A stretch of DNA of 64,000 nucleotides. Origin: Litorivita sp040371945 (GTDB lineage Bacteria > Pseudomonadota > Alphaproteobacteria > Rhodobacterales > Rhodobacteraceae). The stretch spans positions 1,736,001 through 1,800,000 of the forward strand of contig NZ_BAABWS010000001.1 in the NCBI RefSeq assembly GCF_040371945.1, given 5' to 3'. The notes under the pieces were generated by a model that searched no databases, was not told the DNA's origin, and worked only from the letters and a program-made list of their open reading frames with translations. The stretch's first letter is position 1. Every line of letters starts with the position of its first letter. The translations under genes were made by a program, and so were the position numbers. Shown here piece by piece: positions 8,174 through 17,727 of this stretch.

Positions 8174-9225
8174 CGTGGCGGGCGTTGGCGGTGGGCCTTG
8201 CCTGTGCCGCCTGCGCCTTTTCGACCTTGGATGATGCCGTGGCCGATACCGCGAAACTCACTTATGAATATATCGCCTTCTCCGATCTTGATGGTTGGCC
8301 CGAGGATGATCACCTCGCGGCCATAGGGGTGTTTCAACAGACCTGCGATGTGCCGAGCGATCCCGAGTGGAAGAGACTATGCAGTGCGGCCACAACAGCA
8401 GCAGATCCGCGCGCCTTCTTTGAGGCGCAGTTTCAGCCAGTGCGCATCACCGACGGGGCGGATGCTCTCTTTACCGGCTATTTCGAGCCCGAAATCAACG
8501 GCGCGCGCGCTCGCTCGGATGTTTTTCGCCATCCGGTCTATGCATTGCCGCCCGAAGCAAGCGGCAAACAACCATGGCTGAGCCGGAAAGAGATCGAAGC
8601 CAGCGGCGCGCTGCGCGGTCGCGGTTTGGAACTGGCGTGGATTGCCGAGCCGGTCGATCTGTTTTTCCTTCAAGTCCAAGGCTCGGGCCGCATCCGGTTT
8701 GAGGACGGCGGCGTTTTGCGTTTGGGGTATGCGGGCAAAAACGGCCATCCTTACCGCTCTATCGGCAAAGAGCTGGTCCGGCGGGGCACCTTTGAGGCCG
8801 AGGCGCTCTCTGCGGACGTGATCAAGCAGTGGGTGCGCGCCAACCCGCATGAGGGCGCGCAGCTTTTGTTGCACAATCCGTCCTATGTGTTCTTTCGCGA
8901 AGTGACGGATGTGCCCGCCGACCAAGGGCCGGTTGGCGCGATGGGCCGCTCGGTTACGCCTCTGCGCTCCATTGCGGTCGATCCCGATATTACCCCGCTC
9001 GGGGCGCCGGTTTGGGTGGACAAGGGGGGGCCGAACCCCATGCGTCGTTTGATGGTTGCCCAAGACACCGGATCGGCGATCAAAGGCGCGCAACGGGCCG
9101 ACATCTTCTTTGGCACCGGCGAGAGTGCGGGCCTCAATGCCGGTCGTTTGCGCGACGGGGGCCGTATGACTGTGCTCTTGCCCAAGGAAATTGCCGCGGC
9201 TTTGATGGCGGAGCGCGCGCAATGA
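8170..9225 (+). CDS. mltA: Membrane-bound lytic murein transglycosylase A
   Basis: MltA cleaves the beta-1,4 bond between MurNAc and GlcNAc in peptidoglycan, leaving 1,6-anhydro ends. The 351-residue protein has an N-terminal signal peptide ending around AVA-DT. The MltA domain includes GYFEPEINGARA and FFLQVQGSGRIRF. A C-terminal 3D domain carries the conserved aspartates in VDPDITPLGAPVWV, AQDTGSAIKGAQRADIFFGTG. No lipobox cysteine is visible after the signal, so it may be soluble periplasmic, unlike the E. coli lipoprotein. It overlaps its neighbours on both sides by ATGA. Confidence 0.93.
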   Translation: MTWRALAVGLACAACAFSTLDDAVADTAKLTYEYIAFSDLDGWPEDDHLAAIGVFQQTCDVPSDPEWKRLCSAATTAADPRAFFEAQFQPVRITDGADALFTGYFEPEINGARARSDVFRHPVYALPPEASGKQPWLSRKEIEASGALRGRGLELAWIAEPVDLFFLQVQGSGRIRFEDGGVLRLGYAGKNGHPYRSIGKELVRRGTFEAEALSADVIKQWVRANPHEGAQLLLHNPSYVFFREVTDVPADQGPVGAMGRSVTPLRSIAVDPDITPLGAPVWVDKGGPNPMRRLMVAQDTGSAIKGAQRADIFFGTGESAGLNAGRLRDGGRMTVLLPKEIAAALMAERAQ

Positions 9226-9806
9226 GTCGCCGCAAGTTACGCCCCGATGAGATTGAGCTTTGGGCCCAAGTCGCCGCCACGGCTGAGCGGCTCAACCCTA
9301 ACCGCCCGAATGACGCGCCCGAACATACGCCGCGCCCCAAGCCAAAGCCGCAAAAGACACACCTCCCGCGCGAGGATTTTTCCATCGGCGCTCATGCGCG
9401 GGCCAAGCCGCAGGAGCATACTCTGGTCGCGCCAGTGCGTGACCGCATCGCCAGCGCGCCGCTCAATATGGATAAAAAGACCTTTGCGCGGCTCAAGCGC
9501 GGCAAGCTGCGCCCCGAAGGCAAGCTTGATCTGCACGGCATGACCATGGATCAAGCGCATCCGGCTCTGTCGCGCTTTATTCTGTCGTCGCACGCGAGCG
9601 GCAAAAGGTTGGTGCTGGTAGTGACCGGCAAGGGCAAACACCGTGATGAGGGCGGCCCGATCCCCGTCCGGCACGGCGTTTTGCGCCATAACGTGCCGCA
9701 ATGGCTCGCGATGGCGCCGCTATCGTCTTTGGTTTTGCAGATTTCCGAAGCGCATCTCAAACATGGCGGCGGCGGCGCCTACTACATCTATCTACGCCGA
9801 AACTAG
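9222..9806 (+). CDS. Smr domain protein
   Basis: The 194-residue protein has a basic, proline-rich N-terminal half and an Smr domain from about residue 100. The domain carries the motif LDLHGMTMDQA, VVTGKGKH, and a C-terminal HGGGGAYYIYLRR. Smr domains are found in MutS2 and in ribosome-rescue and RNA-cleaving nucleases. The stand-alone alphaproteobacterial form (SmrA/MutS2-like) has an unsettled role. It starts within the mltA stop codon, which closes the operon Tim44-like, mltA, smr. I chose the internal ATG because the upstream extension only mirrors mltA in another frame. Confidence 0.9.
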   Translation: MSRRKLRPDEIELWAQVAATAERLNPNRPNDAPEHTPRPKPKPQKTHLPREDFSIGAHARAKPQEHTLVAPVRDRIASAPLNMDKKTFARLKRGKLRPEGKLDLHGMTMDQAHPALSRFILSSHASGKRLVLVVTGKGKHRDEGGPIPVRHGVLRHNVPQWLAMAPLSSLVLQISEAHLKHGGGGAYYIYLRRN

Positions 9807-9832
9807 CGCCGTTTGTGACGCAAAAGGCCCCG

Positions 9833-10948
9833 CTAATTTCCGTTGGGGTTTGCGATCACCAATGCGGGCGACAAAATCAATTGCGTCGCGTTGCGCACCG
9901 TCAGCGCCGTCCCGGGGAGCAATCCTGCCATGCCGGCGCGATCCCTTTGGAAGGCGCTGTCAAGATCGACGGCCCCGTTCAAAAGCGCGATCAGCGTTGG
10001 CGAATTGCCGATGGTAAAATGCCCGTCGGCTGTGCTTGCAAATTGGGTCACATCGATGATGGTGACCGGATATTCGGCGATCTCGTCAGGGCTTTCGATA
10101 TTGCCAAGGCGCTTTGAGCTGCCGTTCAACCGCGCAGACAGACGCAAAGCGCGGTCGCGGTTGGAGACAAAAATCGCAAACGGTTGGGGCAGGGCATTGA
10201 CGCGGTCGGCTTGGCTGCGAAACAGATCAAGATCAATATCGGGAGAGATCAGAACCACGCCGCTCAACGCCTTTTCCGACCAACCGGGTGTGCCGATTTC
10301 GATCTGGCGCAGGGCTTCCATGACCAAAAGCGTGCCCATCGAGTGCCCGACGAGCACGATCCGGCTCGGCCCCGCTTTTTGAACATCGCGCAGCAAGGCC
10401 TCCAGCCCGTCGCGCGCGAAAAGCATGCTGTCGCGGTCGTGAGTATAGCCCAAAGGATTGGCCGCAGAGGGCCACGAGTAATGCACCGCTGTTCCGGGCA
10501 ACTCGATATCATGCATCAACTGGGCAATCCGGTAAGCCCCGTCGGTGTAGCTGTTGTTATAGCCATGCACATAAATCGTGACCTCGCGGTCGCCGCGTGG
10601 CCGCGATTTTATCTCCTGCGCGAGGCTGCCTATGAAGGCGTTTTTGCCATCAAAATTGGTCTTACCGGCAAGGGTGAATTCGCGCTGCGGGTTCGGCCGT
10701 GTCGATGCCGCGCGGATTTTCCCGGGGATATGTTCCGGCGGGATAGAAACGTCGAGCTGTGCGTAGCTGAGTGTTCTGCTGCGGTCTTTGCCGAAATTGC
10801 CATCATCGTTGCGCGCACGCGATGTGGCAACGAACACCGGATAGATCGTGCCGATATTGCGGGCTTCGGGCACCAATGTGGCCAATGTCCGGTCGGCGCA
10901 CCCCGCGCCCAACAGCAGCAATACAAGAACGGTGATCACGCGCGGCAT
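9833..10948 (-). CDS. Alpha/beta hydrolase lipoprotein (DUF900 family)
   Basis: The 371-residue protein starts with a lipoprotein signal, MPRVITVLVLLLLGAGC, so the mature N-terminal cysteine is probably lipidated. The remainder is an alpha/beta hydrolase of the DUF900/COG4782 family. It has the oxyanion region YVHGYNNSYTDGAYR and the nucleophile elbow GHSMGT with the serine in the middle. An acid residue follows in ISPDIDLDLF, and a late histidine in DGHFTIGNSP is likely the catalytic one. The substrate is unknown. I chose the ATG at 10948 because GGGGAC precedes it and the lipobox position fits. It converges on the Smr gene. Confidence 0.86.
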   Translation of the reverse strand: MPRVITVLVLLLLGAGCADRTLATLVPEARNIGTIYPVFVATSRARNDDGNFGKDRSRTLSYAQLDVSIPPEHIPGKIRAASTRPNPQREFTLAGKTNFDGKNAFIGSLAQEIKSRPRGDREVTIYVHGYNNSYTDGAYRIAQLMHDIELPGTAVHYSWPSAANPLGYTHDRDSMLFARDGLEALLRDVQKAGPSRIVLVGHSMGTLLVMEALRQIEIGTPGWSEKALSGVVLISPDIDLDLFRSQADRVNALPQPFAIFVSNRDRALRLSARLNGSSKRLGNIESPDEIAEYPVTIIDVTQFASTADGHFTIGNSPTLIALLNGAVDLDSAFQRDRAGMAGLLPGTALTVRNATQLILSPALVIANPNGN

Positions 10949-11008
10949 ATCTGTCCCCATCAAAGATGGAGCAAGCATGTAGCAGGACGCGCGCGAATGA
11001 CCAGAGGT

Positions 11009-12319
11009 TTAGAGCATATAGCGGCTTACATCCGCCGATTTGGTCAGGCTGCCGAGGTTCTTATCAACAAAATCGGCATCTACGGTGATCCCTTCGCCGC
11101 CCCGATCAGGGGCAGAAAAGGACAACTCCTCAAACACGCGCTCTAGCACGGTATAGAGCCGCCGCGCGCCGATGTTCTCGACAGATTGGTTCACCTGTGC
11201 GGCAATGCGGGCGAGGGCGGCAATGCCTTCGGGTGTGAAATCCACGCGCACCTCTTCGGTGGCCATCAGAGCGGTATATTGGCGGGTCAGCGCATTGTCG
11301 GTTTCGGTCAGAATGCGCACGAAATCTTCCTCGGTCAGGGCGCGCAATTCGACGCGGATCGGCAAGCGCCCTTGCAACTCGGGCAACAGGTCCGATGGCT
11401 TGGCAATGTGAAACGCGCCGGAGGCGATGAAGAGAATATGATCGGTTTTCACCGCCCCGTATTTGGTGGAAACCGTCGTGCCCTCGATGAGCGGCAGCAA
11501 GTCGCGCTGCACACCTTCGCGGCTCACATCCCCGCCGCGCGCGTCTGAGCGGGCGCAAACTTTGTCAATTTCATCGAGAAAAACAATGCCGTTTTGTTCG
11601 ACCGCGCTGAGCGCCGCGCGTGTGACGGCCTCGTCGTCCAAAAGCTTGTCGGCCTCTTCGCCAATGAGCAAAGGATAGCTTTGCGCCACGGTCACCTTGC
11701 GTTTTGTGGTTTTTCCGCCAAAGGCTTTGCCAAAAATATCGCCCAGATTCATCATCCCCATTTGCCCGCCCGGCTGCCCAGGGATATCGAACATCGGCAT
11801 GCCGGAGCCTGCGGTATCGGCCACTTCGATCTCGATTTCCGTCTCGTCCAATTCGCCTGACTTCAGCTTCTTGCGAAACATCTCGCGCGTCGCCTCGCGC
11901 GCATCCGTTCCGGCAATGGCCTCGATCACACGCTCTTCGGCGGCGCCATGCGCTCGGGCCTTGACGTCTTCGCGCATCTGCTCGCGGGTCATCGCAATCG
12001 CACTATCCATCAGATCGCGGATGATTTGCTCCACATCGCGCCCGACGTAGCCGACCTCGGTGAATTTCGTCGCTTCGACCTTGATAAATGGCGCGCGTGC
12101 GAGGCGGGCCAGCCGCCGCGAAATTTCGGTTTTGCCGACGCCGGTCGGTCCGATCATCAAGATATTCTTTGGATATACTTCGTCGCGCAAATCGTCGGGC
12201 AACTGTTGCCGGCGCCAACGATTGCGCAAGGCAACGGCAACGGCGCGCTTTGCGTCCGCCTGTCCGATCACAAAGCGGTCAAGCTCGGATACAATCTCGC
12301 GGGGGGTCAGGTCGGTCAT
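11009..12319 (-). CDS. hslU: HslU ATPase subunit of the HslUV protease
   Basis: HslU is the AAA+ unfoldase that feeds substrates to the HslV peptidase. The 436-residue protein has the N-terminal LTPREIVSELDRFVIGQ, Walker A GPTGVGKTE, the pore loop motif GYVGRD, an intermediate domain, Walker B VFLDEIDK and sensor elements. The C-terminal tail SRYML inserts into HslV to activate it. I chose the ATG at 12319 because it overlaps the hslV stop codon as ATGA and starts with the conserved MTDLTPREI. An upstream in-frame ATG would add non-conserved residues inside hslV. Confidence 0.97.
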   Translation of the reverse strand: MTDLTPREIVSELDRFVIGQADAKRAVAVALRNRWRRQQLPDDLRDEVYPKNILMIGPTGVGKTEISRRLARLARAPFIKVEATKFTEVGYVGRDVEQIIRDLMDSAIAMTREQMREDVKARAHGAAEERVIEAIAGTDAREATREMFRKKLKSGELDETEIEIEVADTAGSGMPMFDIPGQPGGQMGMMNLGDIFGKAFGGKTTKRKVTVAQSYPLLIGEEADKLLDDEAVTRAALSAVEQNGIVFLDEIDKVCARSDARGGDVSREGVQRDLLPLIEGTTVSTKYGAVKTDHILFIASGAFHIAKPSDLLPELQGRLPIRVELRALTEEDFVRILTETDNALTRQYTALMATEEVRVDFTPEGIAALARIAAQVNQSVENIGARRLYTVLERVFEELSFSAPDRGGEGITVDADFVDKNLGSLTKSADVSRYML

Positions 12320-12873
12320 TTCGAAATGCTCTCTACGGTCAGGTTGCCATTGGTATAAACACAAATATCGGCGGCGATGGCCATTGCGGCGCGGGCGATG
12401 GCTTCGGCGTCTTTATCGCTATCCATCATGCCGCGCGCGGCGGCGAGGGCGAAATTGCCGCCCGACCCGATGGCGGTCACGTCATGTTCGGGCGCCAGAA
12501 CATCGCCGGCGCCCGTGATGACGAGCAACTCGTCGCCATCGGTCACGATCAACATGGCTTCGAGCTTTTGCAGATATTTGTCGGTCCGCCAATCCTTGGC
12601 CAATTCTACCGAGGCGCGCGCCAATTGTCCGGGGGTGGCCTCCAATTTGGCCTCGAGCCGTTCGAGCAATGTAAAAGCATCGGCCGTCGATCCGGCAAAT
12701 CCCGCCACCACGTCATAGCCGCCCGGGCTGAGCCGGCGCACCTTGCGCGCGCTGCCTTTGATCACGGTTTGGCCAAGCGAGACCTGCCCGTCGCCCGCGA
12801 TCACCACTTTGCCGCCCTTCTTGACGCCAATGATCGTTGTTCCGTGCCATCCGGGGAATTGGTCTTGTGCCAT
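12316..12873 (-). CDS. hslV: HslV peptidase subunit of the HslUV protease
   Basis: HslV is a proteasome-beta-like threonine peptidase forming a double hexamer. The 185-residue precursor MAQDQFPGWHG is expected to be cut before the Thr-Thr-Ile that supplies the catalytic N-terminal threonine. Also visible are VVIAGDGQVSLGQTVIKG, the GFAGSTADAFTL loop and GSGGNFALAAARG. I chose the ATG at 12873 since an upstream frame extends without conservation. It is the first gene of hslVU, and the upstream gap has a possible heat-shock promoter. Confidence 0.97.
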   Translation of the reverse strand: MAQDQFPGWHGTTIIGVKKGGKVVIAGDGQVSLGQTVIKGSARKVRRLSPGGYDVVAGFAGSTADAFTLLERLEAKLEATPGQLARASVELAKDWRTDKYLQKLEAMLIVTDGDELLVITGAGDVLAPEHDVTAIGSGGNFALAAARGMMDSDKDAEAIARAAMAIAADICVYTNGNLTVESISK

Positions 12874-12898
12874 GCGTGCCTCCATTATCTTGTGGCAA

Positions 12899-12928
12899 TA
12901 TATGGAGCGTGGGGCAGGGCGGCACAAG
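12899..12928 (-). promoter_or_regulatory. Possible RpoH-type promoter of hslVU
   Basis: On the minus strand, CTTG (12928-12925) is followed after 17 bases by CTCCATATA (12907-12899), about 25 bases before the hslV start. This resembles the heat-shock sigma factor pattern CTTG then CCATNTA or CYTATNT. HslUV is commonly a heat-shock operon. The match is imperfect. Confidence 0.35.
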
Positions 12929-12985
12929 GCCCGCCCGCCTTTGGCAACCCTTGCCCGCAACATTGTGCCGCGATAGCGTGCCGGC

Positions 12986-13897
12986 ATGCACGAGAGCCAA
13001 ACCGTTCAGTTTTTCCTCGATGAAGAGATGAAAGCCAGCGCCGAAGCGGGCAAACACCCCTTTATCGCCAAGCTCGTTGACGTCCTCGAAAGCGCAGGGC
13101 TTCGGAGTGTTTTCCGCCAGAATAGTGTCGAAAACCGCCTCGCCTCGGCCCGTTTTGACGGCTATGCGCTGTTCCATATGGATGACCCGCTTCACGAGCG
13201 TGCTTTGACCATCCGGCGCAACCTCTATTATCCGTTCTGGCAGATCGAGCGCAGCGCAAAGCGGTGGGAATGGCGGGTGGCGATGGCGGAATTCGACCCC
13301 GAGCAGGTGCCGCAAGAGGAGGCGGTGCAATTCTATCGCCGCTGGCGCAAACGCCTCTTTGGCGCGCCGGATGTCACGCGAGAGGGTTTCGTCTATGTCC
13401 CGCTGCAGGGGCGGATATTGGAGCGGCGTAGTTTTCAAACCGCCTCGCCCGTTGACATGATCGAGGCCGTGCTGGCGCATGATCCCAAACGCCTCGTGAT
13501 CGCGGGCCTGCACCCCAAAGAATCCTATTCCGCCGAAGAGCTTGGCGCGCTCGAAGTTCTTGCGCATGCCCATCCGCGCCTATCGCTACGCAGGGGCGAG
13601 ATGGAAGACCTCTTGGCCCGTTGCGATTATGTCGTGAGCGAAAATTCCTCGGTCGCCTTTGCTGCACATTTCTTCAAAAAGCCCAGCGTCCTGTTTGCGC
13701 AAATCGACTTTCACCACCGCGCTTTGAATGTTGCCGATATTGGCGCGCGCGAAGCTATCACCTGCGCGCCCGATTGGAGCGTCGCCCATGCCGCTTACGT
13801 TTGGTGGTTCTTGCAGCATATGTCGATCAACGCGAGCCTTGACACTGCGCCCGACAAAATCCGCGCAACGCTGCGCCGTTATGGTTGGCCCGTGTAA
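12986..13897 (+). CDS. Glycosyltransferase-like protein of unknown role
   Basis: This 303-residue protein has no signal peptide or membrane helix. Its C-terminal half resembles GT-B-like capsule or lipopolysaccharide glycosyltransferases of the KpsS type. It has a beta-strand RLVIAGLHPKESYSAEEL, then CDYVVSENSSVAFAAHFFKKPSVLF, where a conserved Ser/Asn-rich stretch would bind the nucleotide sugar. The N-terminal half is unfamiliar and carries FFLDEEMKASAEAGKHPFIAKL. It is divergent from hslV and stands alone. The assignment rests on the C-terminal pattern only. A conserved Rhodobacteraceae hypothetical protein is the safe label. Confidence 0.55.
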   Translation: MHESQTVQFFLDEEMKASAEAGKHPFIAKLVDVLESAGLRSVFRQNSVENRLASARFDGYALFHMDDPLHERALTIRRNLYYPFWQIERSAKRWEWRVAMAEFDPEQVPQEEAVQFYRRWRKRLFGAPDVTREGFVYVPLQGRILERRSFQTASPVDMIEAVLAHDPKRLVIAGLHPKESYSAEELGALEVLAHAHPRLSLRRGEMEDLLARCDYVVSENSSVAFAAHFFKKPSVLFAQIDFHHRALNVADIGAREAITCAPDWSVAHAAYVWWFLQHMSINASLDTAPDKIRATLRRYGWPV

Positions 13898-13921
13898 GAA
13901 GGCCATGCTACAAACGCAAAG

Positions 13922-13940
13922 AGGCGCCCGAAGGCGCCCC
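13922..13940 (-). terminator. Terminator of trxA
   Basis: GGCGCC-CGAA-GGCGCC forms a 6-bp stem. Read on the minus strand the loop is TTCG and the downstream sequence is TCTTTGCGTTT, a fair intrinsic terminator for trxA. The same hairpin can serve the convergent gene ending at 13897. Confidence 0.6.
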
Positions 13941-13962
13941 TGCTCATCTTTTCAGCCAAGAC

Positions 13963-14283
13963 TTAAATGCTGTCTTCAATCCAGCTTTGCAGCGTGGCTT
14001 TGGGCGCGGCGCCCGCACGGTTGGAAACAACCTCGCCATCCTTGAAGATAAACAGCGCCGGAATACCGCGCACGCCCATTTGCGACGGGGCATTGGGATT
14101 GCTGTCGACGTCGACTTTGACGATCTTCACTTTGCCTTCCATCTCGGAGGACAGCTCTTCGAGAGCCGGTCCGATCTGTTTGCACGGGCCGCACCACTCG
14201 GCCCAGAAATCCACCACAACGGGCAGGTCGGATTGGCGCACTTCGGCGTCAAAGGTGTCATCGGTAACGGCAACGGTGGCCAT
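13963..14283 (-). CDS. trxA: Thioredoxin
   Basis: TrxA is the general cytosolic disulfide reductase. The 106-residue protein has the thioredoxin fold with VVDFWAEWCGPCKQIGP, active-site Cys31 and Cys34. Buried Asp25 lies in VVDFW. The cis-proline loop is GIPALFIFKDGE. The length is typical. It follows addA in the same direction after about 60 bases and ends at a terminator hairpin. Confidence 0.97.
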   Translation of the reverse strand: MATVAVTDDTFDAEVRQSDLPVVVDFWAEWCGPCKQIGPALEELSSEMEGKVKIVKVDVDSNPNAPSQMGVRGIPALFIFKDGEVVSNRAGAAPKATLQSWIEDSI

Positions 14284-14343
14284 AGCAGCATCTCCTGAAA
14301 GCTGGGAACTTGGCTGTGAACCTAAGAACCGCAGAGGGTAACG

Positions 14344-17300
14344 TCAAGATATCTGGGTGCGCGACACGGCGTTGATCACAATATCATGTGGTAATGTCAT
14401 CAACTCGCCGGTCTTTGTCCAAAGCAGCGCCGTCGAGATGTCGCGCTCTGGATAGATCTGGGCCAGAGCCAGCGCATAGGCTCCCATTTGCCGCAAAAGT
14501 CCGTCGGGGCATTGCGAAACGGTGGTTGGCACGGCGGCGTTGGTCTTGAAATCGACCGCCAGCACGCGGTCTTGGGTTACAATCAACCGATCAATCACCC
14601 CGTGTATGCGGCGACCGCCGAGCTGCGCGATATCGGCGCTGATCGGAACCTCCGCAAGCGCGCCATGGGAGAAAATCTCGCTCAAAGCAGGATTTTCAAG
14701 CACGCCGCGCGCCTCATATAATAGCGCAGCGGTCTCTTCCTCTGTCGAGCGATCTGCATCACTCGCCAAAAGCGCTCTTGCGGTTTGCGGCCACGTCTGG
14801 CGCTCGAAGAAAGGCAGATGTTCTAGCAATCGGTGCACTTGCCGCCCGCGCCGCATCGCCGCCTCTTCATCAAGGCCAGCCTCACTGGGCAGAGCTTTGG
14901 CGCCGCCCAAATCAGAGGGGCTCAAGGTTTCGGGTAAGGGCAGCGGTTTGGGCACGGTCTCGTTGAAAAACGCAGGCAAAGCGATCTCTTGGGGTGGCGA
15001 CGTTGGCGCGGGAGATTCAGTCTCTAATCCGGCCCAATCGCCGTGCTCGACCCGCAAACCGGTGCCGAAGCCGAAATCGTATTCCACACCCTCACAGGCC
15101 TTGATCGCGCGTTCGGTCGCAAGATACCAATCCGCATTATTGCTTTCGATCTTGCCTGCGCCTGCAACGATCAACCACTTTTCGGCGCGGGTCATCGCCA
15201 CGTAAAGGAGCCGCTGCTTTTCGTTCTTTTGCGCGCCGCTTTGATCGTCGCGCAGGGCCAAAACCGTGTCCGGCGCGTTTGCGCCCGCGGCAGACCAGAT
15301 CGCCCGCCCGTCTTTCTCCATCACCTTCGCATCGTTGTGGCGGTCGCGCTTGACCGTTTCGGGCAAAATCACAATCGGAGCCTCAAGCCCCTTGGAGCCA
15401 TGCACCGTCATCACCCGAATGCGGTCGCCCGCGCTTTCCATCTGGCGTTTGATTTCAAGCTCGTCGCTCTCCATCCACGTCAGAAATCCGGTCAGGCTGG
15501 GCACGGCGGTGCGCTCATAGGTCAGCGCTTGGCTGAGCAGGGCGTCGATCCCGTCCTGCGCCTCTTCGCCCAATCGTGCAAGCAGCGCCCTGCGCCCGCC
15601 CCAGCGGGTCAAAATCCGTTCGATCAAATCATAGGGCCGCAAGAAATCGGTGCGCGCATTGAGGTCGTGCAGCATTTCAAGCAAATGCGGATGCTCGGCC
15701 TCGCGGGCGCGCAGCGCGGGCCAAAGCGGGCCATTGCCGCGGTCATGCGCAAGATCGAAAAGCGCGCTCTCGTCCCATCCCGCGAGCGGTGATTTGAGCA
15801 CCGTTGCGAGCGATAAATCGTCCTCTGGCAGCGCCAGAAACGACAGAAGTGCCTTGAGGTCGCGCACCGCCATTTCCGCGCCCACCTTCAACCGGTCGGC
15901 GCCCGCCATGGGCAGGCCAAGCGCCTTGCATTCGCGGATGATCGCCTCGAATAGCGCGCCGCGGCTTTGCACAAGGATCAGGAAGTCTCCGGCCTGCACA
16001 GGTCGGGTCGTGAACCTGCCGGATCGACCCTGTTCCACTGGAAGAGGGGCCTTTTCGTTAAGAAGCCGTTTGATTTCGCCCGCGATACGGCGGGCCAGAA
16101 CGACGCTATGGTGGCTTTGGCCAAGCTGATCAACGGGGCGATGCCAATCGGCGACGTCCTCTTTCTCCGCCGGTTCAACCAAGGGCCACAAGTCGACCCT
16201 GCCTGGCATGGCGTCTTTGAACGCGCGGTGCGGGTTTTGCGAGGTAAACCCCGCGGCACCTCTCCCCTCAAAGGCGGCGTCGACGACGTTCAAAATCGCG
16301 CTCGACGAGCGAAAGGAATATTCAAGTTCCAAGCTATTGAGGGGCGAGTTCGTCGCTGCCAGCCTCTCGCCAAATTCGGCCTGCATACGGTCAAACTCGC
16401 GCGGGTCGGCGCCTTGGAAGGAGTAGATCGATTGTTTGCGGTCCCCGACCACGAAAATGGTGCGCGGGATATCCGCGCGCGCGCCTTCGCCGGATGTGAA
16501 TTCCTGCGCCAGTTGCTCGATGACTTGCCATTGAATCGGGCTGGTATCTTGCGCCTCGTCCACGAGGATATGGTCGATCCCGCCGTCGAGGCGGTAAAGC
16601 ACCCATTCGGCCACGCGCGGGTCGATCAAAAGATTGCGGGCCTTGACGATCAGATCATCGAAATCGAGCCATCCGCGCCCCTGTTTCGCTTGCTCGTAGC
16701 GAGGCAAGAATACTTGTGCGAAGCGGTTGAGAACCAAGGTTTGCTCGGCCGCCATTAACCCGAGGCGGATCTGTCGCGCGCTCTCGACCCGCAACATAAA
16801 GGCCTCCAGATCGTCGATAAGATCAGGAATGAGGGCGCGGGTGGCTTTGGTTGGCAGCTTGCCTATTTTGGCCTGGTTTTTGTTCTCGCCGGACTTGAAC
16901 AAGAAGCAGTCTTCGAGTTGCGCAAGGGCATGAAGGCCAAGGGTCGCAATGGCGTTTAGATTGCTCGAAAGCTTGACGTCGCTCGCCGTGCCCTTTGCGC
17001 ACACCTCGGCCAGCCTCGCCAGCATCTGCGCCTCGCCACCCAAAAACACTTGTGCCTCGAGCGCCTCAAGGCTTGCGCCTTCGGGAAGATCAAAAATTGC
17101 ATGGGCCTCGTCGCGACCCATCGGCGCGGCAAAGGCGTCGCGATGCCGGACAATATCGCCGATCAATTTGTCCATCTCATCGCTGGTGAATTGCAAGGCC
17201 AGTGCCTCAAAGACCTCTGCATCGGGCCCCGACGCGATCTCCTCCAAAATCTCTTTTTGCAGAATCGAGATGCTCAATTCGTCCATCTCGGTGAATTGCG

Positions 17301-17727
17301 GACTGACCTGTGCCTCTAGCGGAAAACGGCGCAAAAGCGCGGCGCAAAAAGAGTGGATGGTCTGGATTTTCAACCCACCAGGGGCTTCGATCGCGCGGGC
17401 AAAAAGCCGCCGCGCGGCGCGCAGGGCCGTCTCATCACGCGGGCCGGAGACGCCCAAATCATCCAAGGCCGCGCGCAGATCGGTATCGCCCAGCATCGCC
17501 CAATCGCCCAAGCGTTTGAACAGACGGTTTTGCATCTCGCTGGCGGCGGCCTTGGTATAGGTCAGGCACAGGATGTGTTCGGGTTCGACATGCTCCAACA
17601 GCAGCCGCGCCACGCGATCCGTCAAAACCCGCGTCTTGCCCGATCCGGCATTGGCCGACAGCCATGTGGACGCATCCGGCCGCGCGGCTTCGATTTGCCT
17701 CAGGCTGGCATCATCACGTTGCATCAT
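14344..17727 (-). CDS. addA: Double-strand break repair helicase-nuclease AddA
   Basis: AddA is the UvrD-type helicase with a RecB-family nuclease domain. With AddB it processes DNA ends up to Chi-like sites and loads RecA. The 1127-residue protein has helicase motif I SANAGSGKTRVLTDRV near the N-terminus, motif II ILVDEAQDTSPIQW, FVVGDRKQSIYSFQGAD and VMTVHGSKGLEAPIVIL. The C-terminal nuclease has RRGRQVHRLLEHL, LAVDFKTN and RQMGAYALAL. I chose the ATG at 17727 because GGAGGAAGG precedes it and it overlaps the addB stop as ATGA. It lies downstream of addB, the usual alphaproteobacterial order. Confidence 0.96.
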   Translation of the reverse strand: MMQRDDASLRQIEAARPDASTWLSANAGSGKTRVLTDRVARLLLEHVEPEHILCLTYTKAAASEMQNRLFKRLGDWAMLGDTDLRAALDDLGVSGPRDETALRAARRLFARAIEAPGGLKIQTIHSFCAALLRRFPLEAQVSPQFTEMDELSISILQKEILEEIASGPDAEVFEALALQFTSDEMDKLIGDIVRHRDAFAAPMGRDEAHAIFDLPEGASLEALEAQVFLGGEAQMLARLAEVCAKGTASDVKLSSNLNAIATLGLHALAQLEDCFLFKSGENKNQAKIGKLPTKATRALIPDLIDDLEAFMLRVESARQIRLGLMAAEQTLVLNRFAQVFLPRYEQAKQGRGWLDFDDLIVKARNLLIDPRVAEWVLYRLDGGIDHILVDEAQDTSPIQWQVIEQLAQEFTSGEGARADIPRTIFVVGDRKQSIYSFQGADPREFDRMQAEFGERLAATNSPLNSLELEYSFRSSSAILNVVDAAFEGRGAAGFTSQNPHRAFKDAMPGRVDLWPLVEPAEKEDVADWHRPVDQLGQSHHSVVLARRIAGEIKRLLNEKAPLPVEQGRSGRFTTRPVQAGDFLILVQSRGALFEAIIRECKALGLPMAGADRLKVGAEMAVRDLKALLSFLALPEDDLSLATVLKSPLAGWDESALFDLAHDRGNGPLWPALRAREAEHPHLLEMLHDLNARTDFLRPYDLIERILTRWGGRRALLARLGEEAQDGIDALLSQALTYERTAVPSLTGFLTWMESDELEIKRQMESAGDRIRVMTVHGSKGLEAPIVILPETVKRDRHNDAKVMEKDGRAIWSAAGANAPDTVLALRDDQSGAQKNEKQRLLYVAMTRAEKWLIVAGAGKIESNNADWYLATERAIKACEGVEYDFGFGTGLRVEHGDWAGLETESPAPTSPPQEIALPAFFNETVPKPLPLPETLSPSDLGGAKALPSEAGLDEEAAMRRGRQVHRLLEHLPFFERQTWPQTARALLASDADRSTEEETAALLYEARGVLENPALSEIFSHGALAEVPISADIAQLGGRRIHGVIDRLIVTQDRVLAVDFKTNAAVPTTVSQCPDGLLRQMGAYALALAQIYPERDISTALLWTKTGELMTLPHDIVINAVSRTQIS

